From assembly GCA_003574895.1 (NCBI GenBank), contig PJFB01000005.1, forward strand, positions 1 through 64,000: a stretch of DNA of 64,000 nucleotides. Direction: 5' to 3'. The notes under the pieces are model-generated. The model ran no database searches and was not told where the DNA came from. It was given only the letters and a program-made list of their open reading frames with translations. Position 1 is the stretch's first letter. The number at the start of each line of letters is the position of its first letter. Below, piece after piece: positions 16,795 to 24,047 of this stretch. The stretch comes from Geobacter sp. (lineage in GTDB: Bacteria; Desulfobacterota; Desulfuromonadia; Geobacterales; Pseudopelobacteraceae). A program made the position numbers and the translations under genes.

Positions 16795-17019
16795 TCAGAA
16801 CCTGATCCGGATGGTCTTGCGGTAACCGCCCTCATCGCAAACGGAAAGAAGGGTTTTCTTGAGTCGGGAGCACCAGACGCGGACATCTTTTTCAAAGGTG
16901 GGACAGTCGCCGATAACTTCCAGAATATCCCCGGGCTCCATGTCCGGGGATATGACTGCTATCTTTAGGACCGGTTGCGGACATTTGAAGCCGGTTGCAT
17001 CAAGACGGACCTGCTTCAT
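16795..17019 (-). CDS. TusA/SirA-like sulfurtransferase family protein
   Basis: 74 residues. The signature CPQPVLKI near residue 13 is the CPxP motif of TusA-like proteins, whose cysteine carries persulfide sulfur for tRNA thiolation, molybdenum cofactor or sulfur oxidation. RBS GGAGG lies a few bases before ATG 17019. It is leftward with the kinase but 50 bases away, so a shared role is not implied. Specific pathway unknown. Confidence 0.85.
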   Translation of the reverse strand: MKQVRLDATGFKCPQPVLKIAVISPDMEPGDILEVIGDCPTFEKDVRVWCSRLKKTLLSVCDEGGYRKTIRIRF

Positions 17020-17158
17020 TGCAGTCCTCCTTGTCTGTCTATCCTGTTTTAACTGGGTTGTGGAGAACGGCCCAAAAAATTAAAGTATTCACATTATTAC
17101 CCATAATCGATACGTTAGGCAACTTAAAAAGGTCAATCCGCCCCCGGCGGGGCCACTG

Positions 17159-18487
17159 TCACTGCTTTTTTTTCGGGCAGGGGCAACAATAGATCAGGCG
17201 AAGCTTTTCCGAGTATTTGCCCGAATACTTCTCCTGGAGGTCCCGATTGCAGAGCTCCCTGATGACGAAGCGGCTGCAGACAAAGTTGATGAGTAAGCCG
17301 ACCAGGAGGCCGCCGGTCAGGCTTGCCCAATTCATGACCTGTCCCGGCCAGAAGTAGTTGATGAACGAATAGAGGATCACGGCCCACATCACCCCGGAGA
17401 CAAACAGGTAGGCGATGGCCAGAGCCGGGCTGAGAATGTCCTCCTGTACTTCCCCTTCGATGATGTAACCGCACATCCGGATATAATAGTTCCCCACCAG
17501 GTTGTAGATGGAGCCGATGGTGATCGGGATGAAGGCGATCAGGCTGACCACGAAGTTCTTCATGGTCTCGGCCGCCTCCCCCCCGGCCAGGGAAAAGTCC
17601 AGGTTGGACCCCAGGTAGCCGAGGACCGCGCAGACCGCCAGCTGGATGGTCCAGTAGAGCTTGATCTCTTCGGTCAGCTTGGTGATATTCCCGGCAGGTG
17701 CATCGCTTTCACGATTGCCGGTTGCCTGTGCCGGCTCCGGTTCGACGTTCACCTCCAGGAGCCGCAGCGCGCTCCGGAGCGCCCGTTGCAGCACCGGTCC
17801 GGAATACAGCGTCTGTTGCGCCACGATGTCGGTGGCGTTGGCGGCCCCTTTGATGGCAATATATTCCAGCCCCGGCCCGCCGAACAGCCCGCACAGGTAA
17901 TAGAACGGCCCGATCTCCATCTCCACGGCGTCGGCCTTGTCCCAATAGGCCGCCAGGTCCGCCTTCAGCCCCAGATCTTCTTCCTGGAGGCGCCGTACCC
18001 GGGCACCCGGATCGACGGCAAATCCATAGTATAGATCGGTCGAGATGGCGCTCCTTCTGTCCAGGCCCAGCCGGGCCAGCTTGTCGGCGCCAAAGCGGCA
18101 GGGTAGCGGCAGGGCGCTCTCCTGGAGCCGGATTGCCGAGCCACCCAGATAGGCCTTTTCCATCAGAAAGACATCCCCAGGCTCGATCCCCCGCCCCGGT
18201 ATGGCGCCACAAGTGCCGATCAGGACCAGCTCTTTGGGGGTGAACCCTTCAAAAAGCTCGAACAGGAGCGGTTCGAGGCAGCCGGTGCCGATGCCGGTCC
18301 AGATCAGGGTGAACTCAGCGAATTTCCAGAAGCGGAAACAGCGGTATTCGTGGTACGCCGTTTCCTGCCGCGGGAATTCCGTGCGCAGCGCTTGGAGCAA
18401 CTCTGCCGTATCTTCGCCGCAGCAGATGACCATCTTTTCGCTCAAGAGCGAATTTTCGACGTTGGTGTTCGGTCTGTCGGGTCGCAT
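17159..18487 (-). CDS. Nucleoside-phosphorylase-like domain fused to a four-helix membrane domain
   Basis: About 442 residues. The N-terminal half (to about residue 255) belongs to the nucleoside phosphorylase/MTAN superfamily: TGIGTG, GTCGAIPG, VEMEIGPFYY and IKGAANATD align with its phosphate-, base- and ribose-binding elements. The C-terminal half has four strongly hydrophobic stretches (about 280-302, 318-342, 360-385, 395-418) and a short cysteine/lysine-rich tail. ATG 18487 is chosen for the AAGGAG 9 bases upstream. The linkage suggests a nucleotide-degrading or sensing domain tied to the inner membrane. Such architectures are known among conflict-system effectors, but function here is inference. 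Confidence 0.75.
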   Translation of the reverse strand: MRPDRPNTNVENSLLSEKMVICCGEDTAELLQALRTEFPRQETAYHEYRCFRFWKFAEFTLIWTGIGTGCLEPLLFELFEGFTPKELVLIGTCGAIPGRGIEPGDVFLMEKAYLGGSAIRLQESALPLPCRFGADKLARLGLDRRSAISTDLYYGFAVDPGARVRRLQEEDLGLKADLAAYWDKADAVEMEIGPFYYLCGLFGGPGLEYIAIKGAANATDIVAQQTLYSGPVLQRALRSALRLLEVNVEPEPAQATGNRESDAPAGNITKLTEEIKLYWTIQLAVCAVLGYLGSNLDFSLAGGEAAETMKNFVVSLIAFIPITIGSIYNLVGNYYIRMCGYIIEGEVQEDILSPALAIAYLFVSGVMWAVILYSFINYFWPGQVMNWASLTGGLLVGLLINFVCSRFVIRELCNRDLQEKYSGKYSEKLRLIYCCPCPKKKQ

Positions 18488-18816
18488 ACGCTGGACTCCT
18501 TGTCGTTTTTGTCCCATGATCTCCGAAATGAGGACGCAGCACATAAGGTCATTTTAATCAAATCATCCCGGCTGACAAGCAGATAATCGACTAAGCGGTC
18601 GGAGACATGGAAAAGCCTGAAGGCAGAGGACGAGCACGCGGCTGGTTTCAACGACGCGCCTGGTCGTTTAGATCGCAGCCAGGTTCACCTTGATTATGGG
18701 GGATGGCAGCGTATAATGGGGCGGCATGTTGGTTTTTGGCCAAGGGGTGGATGCATTCGAGATTTAGTATTTTTGGGATAAATGTGCCGTTTGGGTGGAT
18801 CAGAAGGAGGAGATAT
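18488..18816. other. Divergent intergenic region at an island edge
   Basis: This 329-base gap separates the leftward phosphorylase gene from the rightward DUF6904 gene. It contains no supported gene; the frame from 18703 is only an upstream extension of the next gene. A strong ribosome binding site (AAGGAGGAG) ends the region. The base composition becomes clearly richer in A+T beyond it. Confidence 0.5.
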
Positions 18817-19476
18817 ATGCTAAGAATGGAACCGACCCCTAAAGGAGCAGGAGTGACTCTTTATGGCGACTTCTGGGACCTTGATGCTCTTTATGATACG
18901 ATCCATGCCCTCTCGGGTGATGATGCGCCGTTTACACCTCACGTCCAGGAAACAGTTCTAGCGCTCGCATATGAAGTGCGGCATTGTTATCAGGGAGATA
19001 GAGAGGTTAGAGAATTTGAAGATCTTAAAGGGAAAACTGTCACCTACTACGGCGTGAAGCTGATTTGGCCACTTTTGCTCTGGCAGGTTTCAATATTAAG
19101 GTGGTCTGCTGCTTTTATGGCAACGACAAAATCAATTCAAGCAAACCTGTACATGATTGAACACTGCATAGAAGAATCATTACTTGAACTTGATCAACAA
19201 ACCGGAGAGAAATGCATAAGATGGATGCGCAGGTTGGATGGCGTATCAACCAAATTCCTCCCTTCATATATTGATGAAGTCTCACACCGTTACCTCTTTT
19301 CAGGGCCTCAAGGAAAATCGAGATTTAAGAAACTTCCCTGGCATTTAAATTCTCTCTCAGAAATATCAAACGATTACCGCGAATACGAAGAGCACCTAAC
19401 ATCAGTGGCAAAAGAACAAAATTGTTCACCTCAGGGACTTCATTCCGTTACAGATTGGCCGGAGATAAAATGGTAG
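18817..19476 (+). CDS. DUF6904-like protein
   Basis: 219 residues. The N-terminus (EPTPKGAGVTLYGDFWDLD) and the following LYDTIHALSGD resemble the DUF6904 family of unknown function as I recall it. A central hydrophobic patch is amphipathic, not a clear membrane segment. ATG 18817 has AAGGAGGAG upstream, so I reject the longer frame from 18703. Only 13 bases separate it from the next gene, so the two act together. Composition is A+T-rich, in line with transfer. Confidence 0.65.
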   Translation: MLRMEPTPKGAGVTLYGDFWDLDALYDTIHALSGDDAPFTPHVQETVLALAYEVRHCYQGDREVREFEDLKGKTVTYYGVKLIWPLLLWQVSILRWSAAFMATTKSIQANLYMIEHCIEESLLELDQQTGEKCIRWMRRLDGVSTKFLPSYIDEVSHRYLFSGPQGKSRFKKLPWHLNSLSEISNDYREYEEHLTSVAKEQNCSPQGLHSVTDWPEIKW

Positions 19477-19489
19477 CGGTGGAGGTGTT

Positions 19490-20374
19490 ATGAAAACAGG
19501 ATATAGCTTGATTTTGGGAGAGCATGTAGACGCGAGCGGCTTGTCGCATCGGGACTGCGAGCCATATCAGATTGTATGCCCTGCTTGCAAAGAGCCAGTA
19601 TTTAAGGTGGAGCGGAAAGCCGACCAAGCTCAAATTGACTATCTATCTCACTACACTTCAGAAAAAGCCTATAATTCAGAGTGCGAACTCAGGGTTAGTT
19701 CCATGGACAAGGAAGTCTTGCAAAAAAGCGACAAAATATCCAGAAATCAGAAGCTTGAATATTTTCTTGGAGTTTTAAGAGAATTGATCGGTCGAAACCC
19801 GATGTACCGAGGCGGAACCGCGAAGAGCCAAGCCGTACTGAATAAGTCTAAAGCCGTCTGTTTTTTGAGAAACACACATTATGAACATGCGTGCGAAAAT
19901 CGATACACGGTCGAGATGTTTAATGAGTTTGTAGACGAATATATTGAAGATATCACACAAATGGGTGGGATAATCGACACATCATTTGCGATCAGTGTCC
20001 AAAAGCGTATTGCCTTTGATATCTGGCAACATCTTCTTACAAAAAAAGGCCGTGCGAATTACGATTTTCTTTTTAACCATGCATATTTGGTAGTAATGAC
20101 ACGCTGTCAAAGAGCCATAGATTTACATAAGGCTGTCCCGGAAATGAAACGTCTTCTTGATTTTCTTTCCAGTATTATTGAAACGAGCAAACAAAAAGGA
20201 TTTAATATTTTATCTGAAATGGGGCATACGCCGGTTGGACCACCATTTGCCATTGAAGACAGTAACTATTTCAATAAGGCAGCGTCTGATATCTCGCACG
20301 AAATGATAGGTTGCCTGTTGGAGCTTCAATACTTTGATGTTCTCAAAAAGAAACTGATTAAAACCGGTCTCTGA
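19490..20374 (+). CDS. Hypothetical protein with CoiA-like zinc-finger start
   Basis: 294 residues. The start includes CPACKEPVFKV, then a histidine-containing segment DYLSHYTSEK and a cysteine at SECEL, an arrangement like the zinc site at the start of CoiA-type and related proteins. The remainder is helical with no recognised catalytic motif. RBS GGAGG precedes ATG 19490. It is the second gene of a two-gene unit and an attC-like site follows it, so it may be the end of an integron cassette. Function unknown. Confidence 0.65.
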   Translation: MKTGYSLILGEHVDASGLSHRDCEPYQIVCPACKEPVFKVERKADQAQIDYLSHYTSEKAYNSECELRVSSMDKEVLQKSDKISRNQKLEYFLGVLRELIGRNPMYRGGTAKSQAVLNKSKAVCFLRNTHYEHACENRYTVEMFNEFVDEYIEDITQMGGIIDTSFAISVQKRIAFDIWQHLLTKKGRANYDFLFNHAYLVVMTRCQRAIDLHKAVPEMKRLLDFLSSIIETSKQKGFNILSEMGHTPVGPPFAIEDSNYFNKAASDISHEMIGCLLELQYFDVLKKKLIKTGL

Positions 20375-20439
20375 GTATTCCTGACACGAGACAAACCTTC
20401 AAGTGTCCGACCCACAAACCAACGGCGAGAACATCGAAG

Positions 20440-20510
20440 ATCCAACCAACGGCAGCACCGGTCAGCGGGAAAAAGCCCCCGCCGAGCCGGTGTGCCTTTC
20501 CACGTTGGAT
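20440..20510. other. attC-like integron recombination site
   Basis: ATCCAAC (20440-20446) fits the R'' consensus RYYYAAC and GTTGGAT (20504-20510) fits the R' consensus GTTRRRY; they are exact reverse complements. Inside, GGCAGCACCGG pairs with CCGGTGTGCC with one bulged G, giving the extrahelical base typical of attC. A further inner stem GCGGG/CCCGC forms a terminal loop. The site lies just after a stop codon and before the next gene, as in cassette arrays. No integrase gene is in the window. Confidence 0.65.
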
Positions 20511-20529
20511 GAACAAAGGGCGATAAAGA

Positions 20530-21177
20530 ATGAAACTTCAATTTAATGACTCCGAGGATCGGAATCTCAAAGAGCGACGAAATCGACGCTATCTTTTCTA
20601 TTACAACATCATATTTTGTCTCATTTACGGAGTGCTGGTCGTCAGCATTGACGCTGAGGCCAAATCGTCTGTTGCTGCGACTATTTTTATGCTTGTGGTC
20701 TGCTTCATTGGAGCACTGATTTTCAGAGACTTGCTGATGACAATACCCACTTGGATTTTCCTCCGACCGATTTACCCTGAAATCCATCTCACCGATGACA
20801 CTTTTATTTTCCTGGGCGGGAGCGAAGTGCTCAACTACTCTCCAATGACTCGACTTACGGCGTTTTCTACTTCGTATTACAGGCTCATGCCGAATCTATC
20901 ATTGCCACGTCACACTAACTTTGAAATAAAAATAGTTTATCATTCAAAAGCAAGGGCACGACTTAATTGGAGGCACGAAAGAGAATTGCAGATAAAAGCA
21001 GGTAGTACGGTCGTGACCACGCTCGGCTGGCTCACTATAGATGAGCAGCAGAAAGTTATAGATACAATCAAGGAATGGAAAAGCCAAACAAACCGTTCGA
21101 CCAGAGAAGCGCAGAGTATACCTACAATTGGACCCACACCAGTGTCAAGTTTGACATTTGAACATTTGTCGGGATAA
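20530..21177 (+). CDS. Hypothetical membrane protein, 3' end changed by an inserted element
   Basis: 215 residues with two hydrophobic stretches near residues 21-42 and 48-72, then a soluble domain that looks like a PH-like membrane protein domain. The last codons (about PVSSLTFEHLSG) are encoded by the left inverted repeat of the transposase element, so the natural C-terminus is probably lost. It starts 20 bases after an attC-like site, as expected for a cassette gene. Function unknown. Confidence 0.6.
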   Translation: MKLQFNDSEDRNLKERRNRRYLFYYNIIFCLIYGVLVVSIDAEAKSSVAATIFMLVVCFIGALIFRDLLMTIPTWIFLRPIYPEIHLTDDTFIFLGGSEVLNYSPMTRLTAFSTSYYRLMPNLSLPRHTNFEIKIVYHSKARARLNWRHERELQIKAGSTVVTTLGWLTIDEQQKVIDTIKEWKSQTNRSTREAQSIPTIGPTPVSSLTFEHLSG

Positions 21178-22146
21178 TTGCATATGCCCCGAAAACCTCG
21201 AATACACTTTCCCGGTGCCCTTTACCACGTCATCCTGCGAGGGAATGCCGGTCAACCCATTTTCCTGAACGACAGAGGAAGAGAGCATTTCTACGATCTC
21301 ATCGGGCAGGGAGTCGAACGGTTCGCTTATCGTATTCATGCATTTTGCCTTATGACCAATCATGTTCATTTACTTGTTCAGGTTGGCGAAGTTCCTCTGT
21401 CCCGTATCATTCATAACCTGACGTTGCGCTATACCGCATGGCTGAACCGCCGCCATAACAGAATCGGACATCTTTTTCATGGGCGTTACAAGGCGTTGCT
21501 CGTCGATGCCGACAAATACCTGCTGGAGCTTGTACGCTACATCCACTTGAACCCTGTTCGGGCAGCAATGACAAAATTGCCAGATGAATACCGGTGGAGT
21601 GGACACCGTGCATTGGCAGGGAGAGAGTCTCTACTCTGGTTGACAACGGATTGGGTTTTATCTTGTTTTGGCAGTAAGGTCAGTTCCGCTCGTAAAAGGT
21701 ACATGGCTTTCGTGAGCGATGCGGTAACGTCGGAGACGCGCAAGGAATATGGACAGGGAACACATGAGGGGCGAATACTTGGCGATGATGATTTTGCAGA
21801 AGATGTAATCCGGCTTGCCGAGGGCAAGACCTGTGATGCCGTTTCGCTAGATGATGTTCTCTCGGCAGTCTGCCGACACCACGGCATTAGCATGGCCGAA
21901 ATAGCGGCACCGGGAAAAGCTCGCGGACCGAGCGAGGCCAGAGCGGCGGCAGCCCTATTGGTACGTGAGATACCATACCTATCCCTGACGGCACTGGCAA
22001 CCAGAGTGGGACGAGAAGTGTCAGCATTAAGCCGCGCAGCCCGATTGCATGCGGTCAAGACAAAGAACGACACTTCGTTTTCCACATTAGTGTCCGAGCT
22101 AACGGGAAATCAAGGCGAAATGTTCAAATGTCAAAATTGACACTGG
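21139..22146 (+). mobile_element. REP-associated tyrosine transposase element with 29-bp inverted ends
   Basis: The left end (21139-21167, CCAGTGTCAAGTTTGACATT and on) and right end (22118-22146) are inverted repeats differing at about one position over 29 bases. They enclose one transposase gene. Each end also holds the internal palindrome TGTCAA...TTGACA. The left end overlaps the stop of the upstream gene and the right end encodes the last residues of the transposase. Confidence 0.8.
21184..22140 (+). CDS. REP-associated tyrosine (Y1, HUH) transposase
   Basis: 318 residues from ATG 21184 (the TTG at 21178 is less likely). The Y1 domain shows PGALYHVILRGN, the HUH motif NHVHLLVQV near residue 60, and the tyrosine-bearing helix LLELVRYIHLNPVRA near residue 115. 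It cleaves single-stranded DNA at REP hairpins. The C-terminal 120 residues form a second domain that resembles a DnaA C-terminal helix-turn-helix (LSAVCRHHGISMAEI; RAAAALLVREI), as in long RAYTs of this phylum. It moves or maintains the palindromes at its ends. Confidence 0.88.
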   Translation: MPRKPRIHFPGALYHVILRGNAGQPIFLNDRGREHFYDLIGQGVERFAYRIHAFCLMTNHVHLLVQVGEVPLSRIIHNLTLRYTAWLNRRHNRIGHLFHGRYKALLVDADKYLLELVRYIHLNPVRAAMTKLPDEYRWSGHRALAGRESLLWLTTDWVLSCFGSKVSSARKRYMAFVSDAVTSETRKEYGQGTHEGRILGDDDFAEDVIRLAEGKTCDAVSLDDVLSAVCRHHGISMAEIAAPGKARGPSEARAAAALLVREIPYLSLTALATRVGREVSALSRAARLHAVKTKNDTSFSTLVSELTGNQGEMFKCQN

Positions 22147-22178
22147 AAAGACTCTAAAATTGACACTGGAAAGACTCT
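22133..22178. repeat. 23-bp perfect direct tandem repeat
   Basis: The 23-base unit beginning AAAATTGACACTGGAAAG occurs at 22133-22155 and again at 22156-22178. The first copy overlaps the end of the transposase element, so the duplication is probably a by-product of its movement or replication slippage. Confidence 0.8.
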
Positions 22179-22239
22179 CCTAAAAAGCTGGGCGGGCGGG
22201 TCATGGGGGCACCCCGTTGGACGACTTCTTGGAGATCAA

Positions 22240-22725
22240 ATGCGACAGTCTAAGAACCGCAACACGTGGCGCGAAACGCTGGTCTACAAGCATACAAGGG
22301 CGAACCGAGAGACGATTCGCCGCGCTTATCGACAATGGCGCAGTCAAGAAGGCCTGCCCATTCGCTGCGACAATCCTGAATGCAAGTTTCACAAGGAAGA
22401 ATTGACTTGGAACGGGAAGGGTCTTCCGTTGATTCTCGATCATGAAAATGGCAACAACCTAGACAATCGGCCCGAGAATCTGCGTTATCTCTGCCCCAAC
22501 TGCGACTCCCAATTACATACGCGCGGGGGTGGGAACATTGGAAGGGTCAGGGCCAACTGGGAGAATGGCTTTCTAATTGTAGAGAAGGACGGCCGCCAAT
22601 CTCAAACGCACATCTCCTCCGGCGGAGCAGTTATTGGGGGTTCAGCGGAGGTCTCTTTCCATCGCGCCGAGGAAAGTGAGATATTGGAGGGTCAGCCCTG
22701 GACACGAGACAAAAGTAAAGACTGA
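22240..22725 (+). CDS. HNH endonuclease-like protein
   Basis: 161 residues. The central HNH core is CDNPECKFH, then LILDHENGNNLDNRPENLRY and CPNC, with two CxxC zinc pairs and the DH catalytic pair. HNH proteins cut DNA using one metal ion. ATG 22240 has GGAG 6 bases upstream. The stop lies 2 bases before an attC-like site, as expected for a cassette gene. The C-terminal 45 residues have no recognised domain and may have been extended. Biological target unknown; a restriction or cassette-linked role is possible. Confidence 0.75.
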   Translation: MRQSKNRNTWRETLVYKHTRANRETIRRAYRQWRSQEGLPIRCDNPECKFHKEELTWNGKGLPLILDHENGNNLDNRPENLRYLCPNCDSQLHTRGGGNIGRVRANWENGFLIVEKDGRQSQTHISSGGAVIGGSAEVSFHRAEESEILEGQPWTRDKSKD

Positions 22726-22727
22726 GT

Positions 22728-22786
22728 ATCCAACCAGGAAGCAGCAGCGGCCAAAAACCGCCGCTGTTCTCCCACCCCGATTGGAC
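22728..22786. other. Degenerate attC-like site
   Basis: ATCCAAC (22728-22734) fits R''; the right end ATTGGAC (22780-22786) differs from GTTRRRY at its first base. Between them GGAAGCAGCAGCGG pairs with CCGCCGCTGTTCTCC with a bulged base and one mismatch, giving a long imperfect stem. It begins 2 bases after the HNH stop. The match is weaker than at 20440, so I call it degenerate. Confidence 0.5.
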
Positions 22787-22792
22787 TACAAA

Positions 22793-22981
22793 ATGGAATT
22801 GACAAGAAAATTACTTATTTTTTTAGGAGTTCTAGGAGTTGGATTTGTGGCTATTACCTTGAAAATGTTGGTATTGGGTGATCGGTCGAATTCGCTGAAG
22901 AAAAGGAATGCTGTCAACAGCACTCTTTGCATAAATCAGAAGCAACCAGATTTCGCCTGCTTCTGTCCGGGTAAAGTATAG
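22793..22981 (+). CDS. Small hydrophobic hypothetical protein
   Basis: 62 residues beginning MELTRKLLIFLGVLGVGFVA, a clear single membrane or signal segment, then a polar tail ending in CFCPGKV. It starts 7 bases after the attC-like site, where a cassette gene is expected, but no good ribosome binding site is visible. It could be a real small protein or the start of a truncated gene. Confidence 0.35.
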   Translation: MELTRKLLIFLGVLGVGFVAITLKMLVLGDRSNSLKKRNAVNSTLCINQKQPDFACFCPGKV

Positions 22982-23012
22982 AACCTTGACACCACCGCTG
23001 GTTGAAACGAAG

Positions 23013-23028
23013 CTGCCCCAAAGGGCAG
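23013..23028 (-). terminator. Hairpin after the antitoxin gene
   Basis: CTGCCC (23013-23018) pairs with GGGCAG (23023-23028) around a 4-base loop, directly after the antitoxin stop. There is no long T tract, so termination is only likely. Confidence 0.35.
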
Positions 23029-23334
23029 TTATGCTCCGACCTCATTCATAGGTTGTATGGTAATTGTCAACCCCATACCATGAAGTACGTTAAAAAGACT
23101 GGTGAGTTCCGGATTGCCCCGTTTGGAAAGCATCTGGTAAAGACTCTCTCGTTTTACATGTGATCTTTCTGCGATTGCCGTCATGCCGCCATTAGCCTGT
23201 GCCACTTCCCGCAAGGCTAGCAGCATCGCTGATTTGTCACCCTCTTCCAAAACTGCATTAAGGTATGAAGCGGCATTTTCGGGGGATTTCAGCCATTCAT
23301 GAAGATCGGATTCGTAGTCGGTCATATGTTTCAT
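23029..23334 (-). CDS. HigA-like addiction-module antidote protein
   Basis: 101 residues from ATG 23334. The first part (DYESDLHEWLKSPENAASYL) and the later helix-turn-helix (GMTAIAERSHVKRESLYQML, residues about 50-70) match the TIGR02684 antidote family. It binds the upstream partner toxin and DNA. It overlaps the toxin stop by 4 bases, and the toxin comes first, the reverse of most type II modules but usual for HigBA-like pairs. Confidence 0.85.
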   Translation of the reverse strand: MKHMTDYESDLHEWLKSPENAASYLNAVLEEGDKSAMLLALREVAQANGGMTAIAERSHVKRESLYQMLSKRGNPELTSLFNVLHGMGLTITIQPMNEVGA

Positions 23335-23666
23335 TTTCGTTGCTCCCGATGGTTTTTCCAAAAACGTTGGGCGCTTTCAATATCGCGCTGTTGAGTCCGT
23401 TTGTCCCCGCCGCACAAAAGGAGAACAACCGTTCCGTTGTCAATCGCATAATAGACTCGATAGCCAGGGCCATGATCTATTTTCAGTTCCACAACACCTT
23501 CGCCAACGTTACGGACTGAACCGAAGTTTCCAGCCCTTACCCGAGTCAAGCGTGCACGGATACGTACTGCCGCGATTTGGTCGCGTAAATCATTTAGCCA
23601 TTCCCGAAATGGTTTGTTCCCGTTTTCGTCGGTGTAGTACGCTATTCTGAATGGCTCTGTTTGCAT
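23331..23666 (-). CDS. RelE/ParE-superfamily HigB-like toxin
   Basis: 111 residues from ATG 23666 (a TTG at 23675 is less likely). The segment KPFREWLNDLRDQIAAVRIR followed by ELKIDHGPGYRVYYAI and LLLCGGDKRTQQRDI matches the TIGR02683 phage-derived Gp49-like toxin family. Such toxins cleave ribosome-bound mRNA. Conserved residues R, Y and K are visible in GYRVYY and GGDKRTQ. It heads the pair and has an operator palindrome just upstream. Confidence 0.85.
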   Translation of the reverse strand: MQTEPFRIAYYTDENGNKPFREWLNDLRDQIAAVRIRARLTRVRAGNFGSVRNVGEGVVELKIDHGPGYRVYYAIDNGTVVLLLCGGDKRTQQRDIESAQRFWKNHREQRK

Positions 23667-23675
23667 TACAAACAA

Positions 23676-23693
23676 TGTAAGTTATATCTTACA
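23676..23693 (-). promoter_or_regulatory. Palindromic operator of the toxin-antitoxin pair
   Basis: TGTAAG (23676-23681) and CTTACA (23688-23693) are exact inverted repeats separated by 6 bases, 9 bases before the toxin start on the minus strand. The site fits autorepression by the HTH antidote. Confidence 0.55.
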
Positions 23694-23695
23694 GC

Positions 23696-23914
23696 ATGTC
23701 AAATAGTAAAAACAGGTGCGGTTTCCAACCATCGGCAAGAGCGAGCCGAAAACCCGCCCTGAAGGATGCGCTGAATATTTCATTCCCTTCAGCGAGTGCA
23801 GCCTTGGCTAAATTCGAGGAAATGGGGGTTCTTGTCCAACGGCAACCACATGGCCGGAACAGGTGTTTTTACGCCAAGGAAGTTATACAACTTCTCGATC
23901 GGTCGCCTGGTTAA
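23696..23914 (+). pseudogene. C-terminal remnant of a Fic-family protein
   Basis: An open frame of 72 residues whose second half (ALNISFPSASAALAKFEEMG then LVQRQPHGRNRCFYAKE) matches the C-terminal winged helix of Fic-family proteins. The catalytic HPFxxGNGR domain is absent, and no good start is present. It is therefore a truncated relic. A perfect 9-base inverted repeat (23902-23910 and 23924-23932) overlaps its end. The intact Fic gene at 27018 has a different C-terminus. Confidence 0.55.
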
Positions 23915-23932
23915 CTATTGCTTCCAGGCGAC
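23902..23932. repeat. Perfect 9-bp inverted repeat
   Basis: GTCGCCTGG (23902-23910) and CCAGGCGAC (23924-23932) are exact reverse complements around a 13-base loop. No T tract follows; it may be a remnant of a terminator or a recombination end. Confidence 0.5.
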
Positions 23933-24047
23933 ACCTGTGCTAACCCAGGAAAGAACAGACGGGAACAGAAGTTGGTTAGCTGTCAATGTCCCCCTATGTC
24001 CCCCCAAGACTCAATTCCGAGCTTACCCATTTAAACCAGGAGAATAC

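Noticed and set aside
18703-18816. Extended N-terminus of the DUF6904-like protein
   Set aside because: The strong ribosome binding site at 18804-18812 marks ATG 18817, and the added residues look non-natural.
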